This document shows, piece after piece, positions 61,101-63,780 of a stretch of 64,000 bases of DNA (positions are counted from its first letter, which is position 1; each line of letters opens with the position of its first letter). The notes under the pieces were generated by a model, which saw only the letters and a program-made list of their open reading frames with translations, made no database searches and was not told where the DNA came from. The position numbers and the translations under genes were made by a program. The stretch is taken from contig CM055111.1 of NCBI GenBank assembly GCA_029204225.1, positions 48,411,594 through 48,475,593 of the forward strand, read 5' to 3'. Origin of the DNA: Diphasiastrum complanatum (taxonomy: Eukaryota > Streptophyta > Lycopodiopsida > Lycopodiales > Lycopodiaceae).

Positions 61101-61527
61101 GAGGGTCTGCTTGTTGGTATTTCATCTGGTGCTGCTCTTGCAGGTGCTCTCAAGGTATAGTGCAATACCCACGTTTACAGTCTCCATTTGTCTTTCGATT
61201 GCAAAGGCAAGCTTAAAAGGTGGTAGCTGCTGTTGCATTTTTGCAAACTCAAATATTTCACAATAATTGGCTCCTGTTTATCTTCCCCAAATTATCTGCA
61301 TAACTGAGCATGGAATATTTTACGAAAGCATTGTCATTTATATATTGATAATTCTTGACACTATTGGGCTGTTGGATACTTTTTGATGAATTACCTTTTA
61401 GGTTGCCAAGCATGCTGAGAACAAAGGCAAGCTCATTGTTGTGGTGCTACCTAGTGCTGCTGAGAGATATCTGAGCACAATGTTATTTGCTGACATCAAG
61501 AAGGAATGTGAAAGCATGACCTACTGA
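8503..61527 (+). CDS. Cysteine synthase (O-acetylserine (thiol)lyase), 7 exons over 53 kb
   Basis: The PLP enzyme makes L-cysteine from O-acetylserine and sulfide. The seven exons join with consistent phases (0,2,1,1,1,0) and GT..AG introns to 1053 nt, 350 residues. Family landmarks appear in order: [13 protein letters not shown] with the PLP-bound Lys; PTSGNTG substrate loop; GTGGT phosphate-binding loop; [14 protein letters not shown] with the Ser facing the pyridine nitrogen; ERYLST near the C-terminus. Plant cytosolic forms are about 325 residues; the excess is a Ser-rich N-terminal extension that is short for a plastid transit peptide. Departures: GGCKGSH where GGKPGPH is usual and LPSAAERYL where PSFGERYL is usual. 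Related beta-substituting enzymes (cyanoalanine synthase, S-sulfocysteine synthase) share this fold and cannot be excluded. I did not assign a gene symbol for this reason. Confidence 0.85.
8620..10718 (+). other. Intron 1, first part; nothing recognised
   Basis: AT-rich sequence with no ORF that resembles a known product and no clear repeat. It is treated as intron because it lies between exons 1 and 2. Confidence 0.5.
10724..11081 (-). repeat. Gypsy 3' LTR (358 bp)
   Basis: It begins TGTTACGAGC and ends ATTACA on the minus strand (element sense). It is almost identical to the LTRs of the copies at 19253 and 54352. A purine-rich tract lies on its inner side. Confidence 0.95.
11093..12490 (-). 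pseudogene. Gypsy integrase and chromodomain (frameshifted and active-site mutant)
   Basis: This is the second half of pol, thrown out of frame with the upstream half by loss of one base near 12613 (GGGACTGG here, GGGAACTGG in the copy at 54352). It shows an HHCC finger in which one Cys is Gly (TSGQKCQ; TSCQKCQ in the relatives; codon at 12245-12247), a DDE core with MDFIVGLP and VSDRDSKF, and the catalytic-Glu motif changed from QTERVNQ to QTKRVNQ by a G-to-A change (coding strand) at 11857. The C-terminus has a chromodomain ([17 protein letters not shown]), which in this group targets insertion to chromatin. With Cys, Glu and frame all lost, it should not work. Confidence 0.93.
12472..15879 (-). 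CDS. Gypsy Gag-protease-RT-RNase H polyprotein
   Basis: An open frame of 1,135 residues from ATG at 15879. The Gag region (about 1-330) has the retrotransposon-gag pattern [16 protein letters not shown] nucleocapsid knuckle [14 protein letters not shown] sits near 345. The protease motif reads [11 protein letters not shown], with DDG in place of the usual DTG or DSG. RT has [20 protein letters not shown] and the catalytic [13 protein letters not shown]; RNase H has [16 protein letters not shown]. The last 50 or so residues after PEPVPG are out-of-frame reading caused by the 1-nt deletion near 12613. RT and RNase H look intact; the protease residue change makes processing doubtful. Confidence 0.93.
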   Translation of the reverse strand: MTTPQGPDQPPERGFDELETEALACIKGKEPMEVEEQEQFAEELDELVTKEQFLQLVTEVDELKLALANFKSSGDDLFAELKNLILSSAKGSLPSTSQLSPSPLPSVSGETLRSHPSVFKDLKPPTFNGEEKDRNADILQTFLSKWKNIHALKQTPDHLQAIEASLSLAPMAYKWWLNLQETGQTPRSWKAFEEAFLREFLPENELDRAWEAWEITVMDKSLIQYISQYREAILKIKNMDDSQKIRGFVRGLKDEYKVEVQRNSPTTLEQALRYAQIYDDSVGRKRARQQPLSEQLPQKDFQFKKKFLKRKKVDKFKGEAPQKRPSLIQPLKPDDFEKAKQERLCFVCMGKGHTVRQCPKGPFTKKDKKDKKQVHLVQTVCFPSDSAASEIKVYHEDHEHRCQLTSAMLARPFSFGPHDLVRMHGKVGNQSVRVMVDDGATHNFINHTLVKKLKLPEVPSQHRYIVSLAKGEDKKIWETMVSKLNLGIQGYQDEINFQLMHLGRTDIVLGRDWLYSLGPSLHRNYQENTLSFQHKGREIQLHGEHDVPNSPMVCSSELCQLIGDEDHQVFLCDFQFIPEVSISSSIQQKISKLETLLSKFKDVFPEDLPHGLPPSREVDHVINLVPGTAPVSKPPYRVSRTEDEEITKQLTDYLGKGQIQTSSSPWASPVLLVKKKEGSMRLCVDYRALNKVTIKNKYPMPRADELFDQLDGAKFFSKIDLGSGYHQVRIKSEDVSKTAFRTRHGHYEFKVMPFGLTNAPATFMTLMNSVLRPYLGKFVVVFLDDILVYSKTRKEHLKHLRKVFRLLRKHELYAKQSKCEFFVEEVAYLGHIISSDGIKMDPNKVKAILSWLRPQNILELQIFLGLAGYYRRFVKEYAQIAVPMTNLLKGKGKEFIWESAQQESFDALKTALATAPVLKVVDPNQPFVVETDASDFAVGAVLTRGGRPVAFESKKLEPAQTRYSAYEKELFSIVHALKTWRHYLYGANFEVLTDHESLRYLCNQPELRGRKARWAELMQEFDMSIRYRRGKFNTVADALSRMPMINELSFTQIRNELLESLRGKCQHDAFFSIIWNSVQNRQLQTPEPVPGLVPVHPRIRQLPLRMMMSPSIRRQMTSRILSLYYPSKPLWLRVS
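16405..16567 (-). repeat. Gypsy 5' LTR, truncated
   Basis: Only the outer 163 or so bases of the 358-bp LTR are present. The inner side passes directly into a leader unlike that of the relatives at 19611-20412, so an internal deletion or recombination removed the rest of the LTR and the primer site. Confidence 0.9.
16573..19247. other. Intron 1, middle part, with a 234-bp direct duplication
   Basis: 17007-17240 and 17278-17511 are near-identical direct copies (period 271). A GC-rich minus-strand stretch (17812-18142) has repeated Glu-Val-Pro-Asp-like coding and a GCTCTGATAACG motif at about 17785, so a degraded LTR element is possible. At about 18650-18840 the minus strand reads an acidic C-terminus ending [11 protein letters not shown] with two internal stops, possibly a transposase tail. 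Short (CACAATG)n copies lie at about 18402-18430. Confidence 0.5.
19253..19610 (+). repeat. 5' LTR of gypsy derivative 1
   Basis: 358 bp, TGTTACGAG...ATTACA. It differs from the 3' LTR at a few sites (for example GATACC against GATATC and GGCTGAC against GGCCCAC). Confidence 0.96.
19612..19625 (+). other. tRNA-Met primer-binding site
   Basis: TGGTATCAGAGCCA follows the 5' LTR by one base and matches the common plant initiator-Met priming site. Confidence 0.9.
20413..21027 (+). CDS. Truncated Gag of gypsy derivative 1
   Basis: 204 residues from ATG to a TAG created at the deletion junction. It is nearly identical to the first 204 residues of the long copy's Gag, including an acidic coiled N-terminus and the [10 protein letters not shown] block. 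It lacks the C-terminal part and zinc knuckle. Whether it can assemble into particles alone is unknown. Confidence 0.88.
   Translation: MTTPQGPDQPQERGFDELETEALAYRKGKEPMEVEEQEQFAEELDEVVTKEQFLQLVTEVDELKLALANFKSSVDDSFAELKNLILSSAKGSLPSTSQLSPSPLPSVSGETLRSHPSVFKDLKPPTFNGEEKDRNADILQTFLSKWKNIHALKQTPDHLQAIEASLSLGPMAYKWWLNLQETGQTPRSWKAFEEAFLREFLSEN
21028..23437 (+). CDS. RT end, RNase H, integrase and chromodomain of gypsy derivative 1
   Basis: The frame is open from just after the deletion junction to TAA at 23435, about 800 codons, but it is out of frame with the Gag remnant and has no ATG near its start (the first RT residues follow a GTG at 21056). It retains the RT thumb, RNase H ([15 protein letters not shown]), an integrase with intact HHCC finger (TSCQKCQ), the DDE residues ([22 protein letters not shown]) and the chromodomain. 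The RT catalytic LDD box is deleted. How the frame would be translated is unclear. Confidence 0.9.
23449..23806 (+). repeat. 3' LTR of gypsy derivative 1
   Basis: 358 bp after a purine-rich tract (AAGGGGGAGGGAG). It is followed by the CTGGC target duplication. Sense orientation places any LTR promoter or poly(A) signal 236 bases before exon 2 of the host gene. Confidence 0.96.
24043..24170 (+). CDS. Cysteine synthase exon 2 (PLP-lysine exon)
   Basis: The exon follows acceptor TATTTGCAG and ends at donor AA|GTATAT. It encodes [12 protein letters not shown] through FSVKDRIAL; the Lys in SVKDR is the residue that forms the internal aldimine with PLP in this family. It lies only 236 bases downstream of a gypsy 3' LTR. 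Confidence 0.92.
24769..24971 (+). CDS. Cysteine synthase exon 3
   Basis: Acceptor CTCAG, donor A|GTAAGT. It encodes [15 protein letters not shown], then [13 protein letters not shown] (the substrate-binding loop) and the [18 protein letters not shown] stretch. All of these align without gaps to the plant family. Confidence 0.93.
25183..25308 (+). CDS. Cysteine synthase exon 4
   Basis: Acceptor GGGCAG, donor ACTG|GTGAGA. It encodes [19 protein letters not shown] through HYCSTG; the usual Asp of DPxxG becomes Asn because the codon is split A|AT across intron 3. The 3' part of this exon is duplicated directly downstream (25312-25400). Confidence 0.9.
25223..25421 (+). repeat. 89-bp tandem duplication of exon 4 end, plus a short third copy
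   Basis: 25223-25311 and 25312-25400 match over 89 bp with a few substitutions. A third partial copy of about 19 bp (ACCACTATTGTAGTACTGG) follows at about 25403-25421. The second copy carries its own ACTG|GTGTAA donor-like site; because 89 is not a multiple of 3, splicing there would shift the reading frame. The LINE insertion begins right after this repeat. Confidence 0.9.
25676..29227 (-). CDS. LINE ORF2: endonuclease-reverse transcriptase
   Basis: About 1,180 codons. The N-terminus is an APE-type endonuclease (GFWNCNG with the Asn, then LLLAETHE with the catalytic Glu, and a late [10 protein letters not shown] box). The RT has [33 protein letters not shown] and the catalytic [13 protein letters not shown] cysteine/histidine motif ([19 protein letters not shown]) lies near the C-terminus. 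The frame opens directly after the ORF1 UAG (29228-29230). The first in-frame ATG comes only after the endonuclease Asn and Glu motifs, so a product with a complete endonuclease needs readthrough of the UAG or a non-AUG start. It would nick the target and copy the RNA there. Confidence 0.92.
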   Translation of the reverse strand, partial: ELGAPGYRSYPRSPTNLRLGFWNCNGFLSSSSAGDFADFIRKCDILLLAETHESLYHPLPNIQEYSWHSAFRPFVRGKTCRGSGGVACLYRDTTVQMVKQDPYARYIWLHIIGSLLGLPQDIYIAVCYFAPQTSVFAEFGGDPFQALSDDIAIFSQQGSILLAGDFNARTSSRQTEFHAATDLLRLYPLDMGLDRVSQDADTPATSFGEQLITLAETHALAILNGLTQWPSSSAYTCYPHGGGHSVVDYFIGSPALISHISDFSITPPTISDHSLLHISLGHITSSLQISCSLPTHKRIPFTQSGFTNYTTILSQLLANFPFMAPIDQQATFLSTSLLAAASSSFPTKTTSSHRSVHNRWYDAECRSLHNHVTYARSHSPATLKQCQKEYHRTTRTKKIKYLQSLCQKMINSLDSPSSSFFWKHFTRHSSTLAPIAIESWIEYATELYTTDSPPTSLSPRPDHCSLFTPDMVENAIKHAKLNKATDYDSLSVDFLKPVAHLISPYIAHVFNTAVTSGFPTAWCTNILHPILKAGDPMNVGNYRTIMIGHTLAKIYGSILQTVTGSFAETEGLHAMGQAGFRPGYSTSDQIFILRCIIEEARHRKQRIYCCFVDFRKAFDSVPRHLLFQRLSSLGFSEDTIAAIITLYERVLARFRDGSGWSSQIHSTIGVKQGCPLSPTLFALYIDDLERIIREEGGEGCPLADIIIPILLYADDVVLLSSSAAGLQSHLSALHHFCQRWGLTVNLKKTKIMVFNTNRQHMRDVIFYYDGLPIEIVTSYTYLGVLFSGPLLTFRPAATARLRKGHTALVHMERFCSTYYVQDPATRCLLFSATVSPVVLYSAETWCPDLSRDTWRDLTRIQILMLSRIIRAKPSVPHDIILAEFASPPLVVGAMFQIITFLHRVSDLDTSRYIVAALTSSCTIADQGAKHSWYRSVSALLQTWGLSALDLPNGTHAYIRQQIYRSYIRTIWSHPDPDRVKLHYYGTHLLRLDVSGLPILPVYLTQTLSFGLRYRIGQLRVSSHQLAIETGRYTDTPRLQRICQLCSLQEVEDEFHFIFRCPVYYEIRGRYHCLYRDIPLTLSSFLEYPDARCVGLLLIEMYILRASLLPTLSDMDSSQAHITQFFHKRDRVDISFADFDVPVRRSKTQRVSARSSATRSSYASHQPTSRPTTTITHYFRLARS
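29228..30064 (-). CDS. LINE ORF1: coiled-coil RNA-binding protein
   Basis: 278 residues from ATG at 30064 (the frame is open a further 9 codons). Residues of about 40-160 make a long heptad coiled coil ([31 protein letters not shown]). The C-terminal half ([38 protein letters not shown], then [19 protein letters not shown]) resembles the RRM plus C-terminal domain layout of L1-type ORF1 proteins that trimerise and coat element RNA. No CCHC knuckle is present, although plant L1 ORF1 proteins usually carry one. The stop is UAG in the same frame as ORF2. The domain call rests on pattern, not on a search. Confidence 0.82.
   Translation of the reverse strand: MEEPSSVTETINMAAIDYTPSKPTESLFAYDLSFIRQEILGLKKQLHLFEAENSKLAKDLFGVTERVEQLEQENIYLKQRIAEKSALEETSNKINSLEKQVEETKTWAALFKPDDMGSKLSSLAKQVEETTSILKQGNHSQISSFPKENDLETVLGEQARRAKKAFNIRVRGIANGGKPLEEATDLLISKLSHVADGFDTAWRSKFDDNVLFIKFRSLSQRNAALRLRAKLKGTFIYMDDDLTNTQWLARKKIILEAKEKGQRVVFIDGKPRFFDLPQ
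30094..30164. repeat. (GA)n microsatellite beside the LINE
   Basis: About 34 GA units after GGGG. The left flank of the LINE begins with the same G4(AG)n, so the element apparently landed in a pre-existing (GA)n tract in intron 4. Confidence 0.95.
30521..30763 (+). pseudogene. hAT transposase C-terminal exon fragment
   Basis: After a possible acceptor (TGTGTAG) the frame reads VNRDDCLVV, then an acidic tail ([33 protein letters not shown]) ending in TAG at 30761. The closing YDSDE resembles the alternative ending (YHDSDEP) of the hAT gene near 51136. It is on the opposite strand to the hAT remnant at 32440 and is probably an orphan end. Confidence 0.45.
30780..32406. repeat. Intron 4 repeats, no gene seen
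   Basis: The phrase TTGGTCAAAATGGCCC...GAGAAACGCAATTAGGTC occurs at about 30734 and 31086. The block CCAAGTGTCCCAATGAGCAT is repeated at 31401 and 31466 among several copies of ATGTGTCA. The minus ORF at 30779-31252 and the ORFs at 31993-32319 resemble nothing I recognise. Confidence 0.5.
32432..33348 (-). pseudogene. BED-finger/DUF659 hAT transposase, 5' part, frameshifted
   Basis: From ATG at 33348 it reads a BED-type finger ([20 protein letters not shown]) in which the usual His is Gln (RAQLGG), then a Thr/Pro/Ala-rich linker in another frame, then the DUF659 block ([29 protein letters not shown]) in a third. At least two frameshifts (about 33200 and 32920) are needed to join these. The last block ends RIVQ at a good donor (CAG|GTACTA), where the next hAT exon would begin, but no downstream exon was found on this strand. 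A 5' part of a dead hAT is the best description. Confidence 0.75.
33363..33386. repeat. (CA)n microsatellite
   Basis: 12 CA units just upstream of the BED start codon at 33348 (minus strand). Confidence 0.95.
33404..33470. repeat. (CT)n microsatellite
   Basis: About 33 CT units. Together with the tract at 33621-33695 and interspersed CA runs it makes a simple-sequence block of about 330 bp in the leader of the BED hAT remnant. Confidence 0.95.
33621..33695. repeat. (CT)n microsatellite
   Basis: About 37 CT units; second tract of the same block. Confidence 0.95.
33756..33796. repeat. Perfect 12-bp inverted repeat (hairpin)
   Basis: ACGCGTCCGGGT at 33756-33767 pairs with ACCCGGACGCGT at 33785-33796 around a 17-base loop. 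It lies between the (CT)n block and the GGTACC-rich element end. Confidence 0.85.
34148..34948 (+). pseudogene. BED zinc-finger protein of the GGTACC element (one nonsense change)
   Basis: The ATG at 34148 opens [17 protein letters not shown], followed by a BED finger ([20 protein letters not shown]) that would bind DNA. An in-frame TGA at 34442 stops it after 98 residues. The related copy near 48400 has CGA (Arg) at this place, so this is a C-to-T change. Past the stop the frame stays open through a Pro-rich linker to 34948. In full hAT genes such a region precedes the DUF659 core, which is absent here. Leader and promoter sequence lie between the GGTACC end and the ATG. Confidence 0.72.
35407..35800 (-). 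pseudogene. Unrecognised charged ORF in the GGTACC element
   Basis: On the minus strand an ATG near 35751 begins [20 protein letters not shown], a Lys/Arg/Glu-rich helix. The other frame continues as Pro/Glu-rich, then [18 protein letters not shown] followed by a TAG at about 35495, then [16 protein letters not shown] and an acidic end at 35407. One frameshift and one stop separate them. It lies tail-to-tail with the BED ORF and could be a transposase C-terminus or a second element gene; the upstream 35760-35890 holds several CTGTTCTCACAGC-like repeats. Confidence 0.35.
36394..36937 (+). other. Intron 4, last part; nothing recognised
   Basis: AT-rich sequence leading to the exon 5 acceptor. 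CATAGTTGCACTTGCG at about 36442 resembles the hAT/MITE terminus seen at 50506, 60342 and 62119, but no partner end was found. Confidence 0.5.
36938..37096 (+). CDS. Cysteine synthase exon 5
   Basis: Acceptor TTGAGCAG, donor TCAG|GTATCA. It completes the split Gly of exon 4 and encodes [31 protein letters not shown] (PLP phosphate-binding loop) and [11 protein letters not shown]. It is separated from exon 4 by 11.6 kb of transposon-filled intron. Confidence 0.93.
37097..38530 (+). other. Intron 5, first part; nothing recognised
   Basis: No transposon ends or convincing genes. An open stretch at about 37803-37915 has a donor-like end but no similarity to cysteine synthase. Confidence 0.5.
38541..40125 (+). 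pseudogene. Ty3/gypsy gag-protease remnant
   Basis: Blocks in changing frames: a gag N-terminus from ATG at 38541, a retrotransposon-gag block ([16 protein letters not shown], then ADRWCQRVQ) at about 39100-39240, [17 protein letters not shown] at about 39390, a knuckle [13 protein letters not shown] near 39760 that is one residue short of CX2CX4HX4C, and a protease-like [14 protein letters not shown] near 40045 with DTS for DTG. Many stops. No RT follows; the sequence switches to hAT at about 40130. No LTRs seen. Confidence 0.75.
40402..40607 (-). pseudogene. hAT dimerisation-domain fragment
   Basis: It reads [20 protein letters not shown], the signature of the hAT C-terminal dimerisation region, then [17 protein letters not shown]. 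It resumes the sequence broken off at about 47401, on the far side of the LTR insertion. An acidic tail continues to about 40130. Confidence 0.85.
40608..41101 (-). repeat. 3' LTR of the nested chromovirus
   Basis: Element sense TGTCATGCCC...CTTTACA. Its first 290 or so window bases match 47104-47395 closely. Confidence 0.85.
41105..41700 (-). pseudogene. Integrase C-terminus and chromodomain remnant
   Basis: Minus-strand reading gives [20 protein letters not shown] and [14 protein letters not shown] (integrase C-terminal barrel), then [13 protein letters not shown] and [17 protein letters not shown] (chromodomain), separated by several stops. Gypsy order and the chromodomain place it with the chromoviruses. 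Confidence 0.8.
41701..47088 (-). pseudogene. Unreadable interior of the nested chromovirus
   Basis: About 5.4 kb lying where gag, protease, RT and integrase would be; I could not recover recognisable motifs by eye. A stretch at about 45500-45800 with TATAAGTAGG and a following (CT)-rich leader looks like a plus-strand promoter or solo LTR inside it. Confidence 0.4.
45869..45928. repeat. (GA)n microsatellite
   Basis: About 30 GA units. The Arg-Glu repeat ORFs across it are artefacts of the repeat. Confidence 0.95.
47104..47395 (-). repeat. 5' LTR of the nested chromovirus, shortened
   Basis: It matches the first part of 40608-41101 but lacks about 200 bp of the outer portion; only a CA end is left. 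Confidence 0.8.
47426..47940 (-). pseudogene. hAT transposase, late-core fragment
   Basis: It reads [19 protein letters not shown] then [14 protein letters not shown] and [12 protein letters not shown], matching the same order in the hAT gene at 52484-52653 and 52038-52375. Splice-like boundaries are visible (CAG at about 47824). Confidence 0.75.
47977..48675 (-). pseudogene. BED finger, linker and core fragment of the GGTACC hAT
   Basis: The ATG at 48675 opens [17 protein letters not shown] and a BED finger ([19 protein letters not shown]), nearly the same as at 34148. It stops at TAA (48431-48433) where the other copy has TAT. The frame then continues through [18 protein letters not shown], a Pro-rich linker and, after a jump near 48180, [19 protein letters not shown] from the hAT core. 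The DUF659 block that should lie between is deleted. Confidence 0.75.
48994..49080. repeat. Palindromic GGTACC terminal array
   Basis: GGTACCGCGGTACC occurs twice, followed by GGTACCGGGATCC and GGTACCCAGTACC, ending GGGACCTATG. Each unit is its own near-complement, so the end can fold into several hairpins. It is followed by (AT)17, which the element apparently abuts. Confidence 0.85.
49081..49114. repeat. (AT)n microsatellite between two GGTACC elements
   Basis: 17 AT units. A further AT run follows the next element at 49347. Confidence 0.95.
49119..49346. mobile_element. Small GGTACC-ended MITE
   Basis: About 228 bp bounded by AT-rich DNA: left end CACAGGTCCCGCGGTACC, right end ACCAGGGGGCACTATG, with a T-rich middle and no ORF. 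Its right arm (49268-49346) matches 36299-36385 of the larger element, so it is a deletion form of the same family. Exact ends are uncertain because the target is AT-rich. Confidence 0.6.
49354..50270 (+). other. Intron 5 stretch; nothing recognised
   Basis: No ORF or repeat that I can name. It ends near a TTAGTTGCCCAGCG sequence that resembles a hAT/MITE terminus. Confidence 0.5.
50273..50497 (+). repeat. MITE-like arm flanking the large hAT
   Basis: It begins TAGTTGCCCAGCGTTTTTG and has GCGTTTCTCAGAAACGC, a T-rich run, then the module ATATGGGTATCAGATTAAAG...TGTGGTCCAGTTT at about 50391-50475. The same module occurs at about 50640, 60420 and, inverted, 62930. The hAT at 50506 seems to have inserted in or next to an older member of the same family. 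Confidence 0.55.
54352..54709 (-). repeat. 3' LTR of gypsy derivative 2
   Basis: 358 bp. It matches the LTRs at 58549, 19253 and 23449 with few differences. Confidence 0.96.
54721..57130 (-). CDS. RT end, RNase H, integrase and chromodomain of gypsy derivative 2
   Basis: About 800 open codons, with the same start context as in derivative 1 (no ATG; out of frame with Gag). The integrase finger (TSCQKCQ), DDE motifs (SDRDSKF, QTERVNQ) and chromodomain ([17 protein letters not shown]) are intact. Differences from derivative 1 include EDDDES for EDDNES, SNNLVGD for SDNLVGD and GSVLR for GNVLR. The RT catalytic box is deleted. Confidence 0.9.
57131..57745 (-). CDS. Truncated Gag of gypsy derivative 2
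   Basis: 204 residues, ATG at 57745, ending at the same junction-created TAG as derivative 1. It has the [10 protein letters not shown] block but no knuckle. Confidence 0.88.
   Translation of the reverse strand: MTTPQGPDQPQERGFDELETEALAYRKGKEPMEVEEQEQFAEELDEVVTKEQFLQLVTEVDELKLALANFKSSVDDSFAELKNLILSSAKGSLPSTSQLSPSPLPSVSGETLRSHPSVFKDLKPPTFNGEEKDRNADILQTFLSKWKNIHALKQTPDHLQAIEASLSLGPMAYKWWLNLQETGQTPRSWKAFEEAFLREFLSEN
58535..58548 (-). other. tRNA-Met primer-binding site (derivative 2)
   Basis: The reverse complement of GGCTCTGATACCA adjoins the 5' LTR, as in derivative 1. Confidence 0.9.
58549..58906 (-). repeat. 5' LTR of gypsy derivative 2
   Basis: 358 bp with TG..CA ends; it is followed by the TAGGC duplication in the hAT exon. 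Confidence 0.96.
59250..60100. other. hAT 5' leader region, no other gene
   Basis: Sequence between the transposase ATG and the terminal repeat motifs of the hAT. The ORFs across 59404-60150 match nothing I know and probably represent leader or promoter DNA. A T-rich run at 60113-60136 precedes the inverted terminal repeat. Confidence 0.5.
60342..60530 (+). repeat. hAT/MITE-type arm near exon 6
   Basis: It begins CATAGTTGCACTGCGTTTCTG and has the module ATATGGGTATCAAATTAAAG...CATTGTGGTCTAGTTT. The opposite terminus was not located, so this may be a solo arm. Confidence 0.5.
60531..60960 (+). other. Intron 5, last part
   Basis: AT-rich intron sequence that ends at the exon 6 acceptor. No gene or further repeat is seen. 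Confidence 0.5.
60961..61154 (+). CDS. Cysteine synthase exon 6
   Basis: Acceptor GGATCAG, donor AAG|GTATAG. The first two bases finish a Gly codon split with exon 5 across 23.9 kb. It encodes [16 protein letters not shown], the [20 protein letters not shown] helix region and [14 protein letters not shown]; the Ser in SSGA contacts the PLP ring nitrogen in this family. Confidence 0.93.
61402..61527 (+). CDS. Cysteine synthase exon 7 (C-terminus)
   Basis: Acceptor TTTTAG. It encodes [15 protein letters not shown] through [15 protein letters not shown] and ends ...SMTY with TGA at 61525. The length and C-terminal pattern match plant family members. Confidence 0.92.
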   Translation, partial: VAKHAENKGKLIVVVLPSAAERYLSTMLFADIKKECESMTY

Positions 61528-62118
61528 TTGGGCATATGACTGGGAAAGTCTGAATCATTATTTAAAGATGGGATGATTTGGCTTGCTTTTAGGTGCTACT
61601 GTTCATCAATGCCTTGTATTCATAGAGAAGTAATTAGGATAAATGTTGGTGTATCCCTCACCATGTGGTTGGATTTTTTTTTTTGATGCCAATGGTTTGT
61701 GCGTACTTGCATATAAGCATTATGCAAGGATATGTTCCACGCTACTACAAAAAAAGGAATTGATCCTGTAGCATTTTACTGGTGGAGTTTAGGAACTATC
61801 ATGATTCACATTTTCCAATGTTTGGTTACTATTCAGAATTATGTCGTGCTAATAAGAATGAATGGCCTTGGCTTTTTGGATTATAAAGCAGTATATGTCT
61901 ATGATGCAGCCTACAAGTGCCAAATATTAGCCATCTTCGACAAATTTTTGTATGCCTTAATCCATGTTCAAGGCACTTGTAACAGGCTTAAAGCTCATAA
62001 GGAAAGAAATCATGAAGCTCCTCAATATTTTAAAGCTGAACCTAAACTTGTTTCACGTAGTTGTTTCACACATGCTTTTCTTTGATGTTTCAACAATATT
62101 AATTTGCAATGACACTGT
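61528..62118 (+). other. 3' flank of cysteine synthase
   Basis: The 3' UTR should lie here; no strong poly(A) signal could be singled out. The 117-residue ORF at 61732-62085 is unrecognised and probably chance. Confidence 0.45.
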
Positions 62119-63069
62119 CATAGTTGCCTAAAATCGCGTTTCTGGGCAAAAACATTCCCAGAAACGCGATTCTGGGACCAGAATCGCCAAAAAAAAGAGA
62201 AAAGAAAAGAGAAAAAACAAATATTCATGATATTGCATTGGTTTGTAGGTTATACTAAACTGTGCCTTTCTTAGTTCTCCCTCAAAGAAACTCATATCAG
62301 TAGAAGCTACCAATCGAGGACCCATTAATGGTATTCATAGTTTCCAATGAAAGTTTCCAGCCTCCCATCCCACGACTTAAGGTCTCCTTTGTAGAAATGG
62401 CTGTGCCATGCATATCAACTTGAGCCACACCATTCATTCACATATTTTTGAGGTTCCAAATCTAGCTAAATAAGGCCCTAACTGCCAAAACAACTGAAAA
62501 AGCCAATAAACCCTTACTAGACATCCTAACTCTTCCCTATTTAACACAATCCATGCTGTCAACGTTTGATTGAGCCATCATAGCTTGTGATTGAATAGCC
62601 ACATCAAGTGTTTGATGATGATCTTGTAGCAAAGGTTGATGAGCAATCACATCAATGGGCTTTTCCGTTATGGTCTTGTTATTAGGTCTAGCTTCCGATG
62701 AGCTAAGTTTTGAACTTGATGTCGAGGTCAGTTGTGTTGTAGCTGTAACCTGAGAATAGCTAGTAGGAATGAGAGTACTCTGAAAGTTCAGCCAATTGGC
62801 ATCATAGGCCTCATTGGACCCAATAGTAGCTCTAAATGAATTGATAGAAAAGATATCAAAAGTAACACGACAAGCCACTCTGACTTTTAACCTTGACAAA
62901 ATCCAATAGGCATTGTTGCATCCCAATTGGACCACGTTGTACCCGAAACATTCGGCAACTTACATAAATGAACTGGCCTTAATAAATGCTTTAATTTGAT
63001 ACCCATATTTCAGAAACGTGGTTAAAAAACACGTTTCTAGCGCATTTTCAGAAACACAATGCAACTATG
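62119..63069. mobile_element. MITE-like hAT derivative (about 950 bp)
   Basis: Left end CATAGTTGCCTAAAATCGCG and right end ACACAATGCAACTATG are inverted. Flanking octamers GACACTGT and AGCACTAT agree at five sites and differ by three transitions, so an old 8-bp target duplication is possible. The right arm has the family module (about 62930-63010, inverted). The interior has a 132-codon minus ORF (62537-62935), Ser/Thr-rich at its end and unlike anything I recognise. Confidence 0.6.
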
Positions 63070-63780
63070 AGCACTATTATTCATAATAGTTGCATTCTAC
63101 ATCTACATTTTAGGTCAAGCCAGTTTTGGAGTTTATGGGCTCCTAGATGTCCCTATTTCATGTTCAAATCTTGCATGAGTAGATCAAGGTTTGTGCATGG
63201 GCTGCCATCGAATACATGTAATATTCTTATCCAAATATAAGTGCTTTTTGGAACCATATTCTGCGCTTGTAAAATGCCATTGTGAAGTATTGGTTTAAGT
63301 TGGAAATCCACATGTTGGATTGATACTCAAGATGCAAAATGGTATCTTAATGAGGAAATGACATCTTTATAAGGTAAATAGCTTGATCTTTCTCTTTGTT
63401 GAAGATTTTGGGAGAGCTTCGAAGGCATAAAGTACACCCTAGACATGTTCAAGCATTGACAACCTTACAAAAACATTAATTTATTATTTTCAAGCTTTAT
63501 AAATAGCTACAAATATTAACTCCTTAATGATTTAATTCATTGAGGTGTTAAACGAGCGTGCGTGCGCACACACAATTGAGTGGTTGTCTTTGGCTCCCCT
63601 TCATCTTGGAGTATTAACATCATCCATGATTCCAATGTGTCTAAAAATGGTGATTCAAGTTATTAACATCATGAATTTAAGTTATTAACATCATGAATTC
63701 AAGTTATTATTGTAATATCATGATTGGACACATTGTTGTGAAGCTGTATGGCACGTTTTTGGAGTTAGCTAGCCCTATTG
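63070..63780 (+). other. Nothing recognised
   Basis: AT-rich DNA; the phrase TTATTAACATCATGAATT recurs three times between about 63655 and 63715. Confidence 0.45.

Noticed and set aside
61732-62085. 117-residue ORF after the cysteine synthase stop
   Set aside because: No recognisable motif, AT-rich composition, and located where the 3' UTR or flank is expected.
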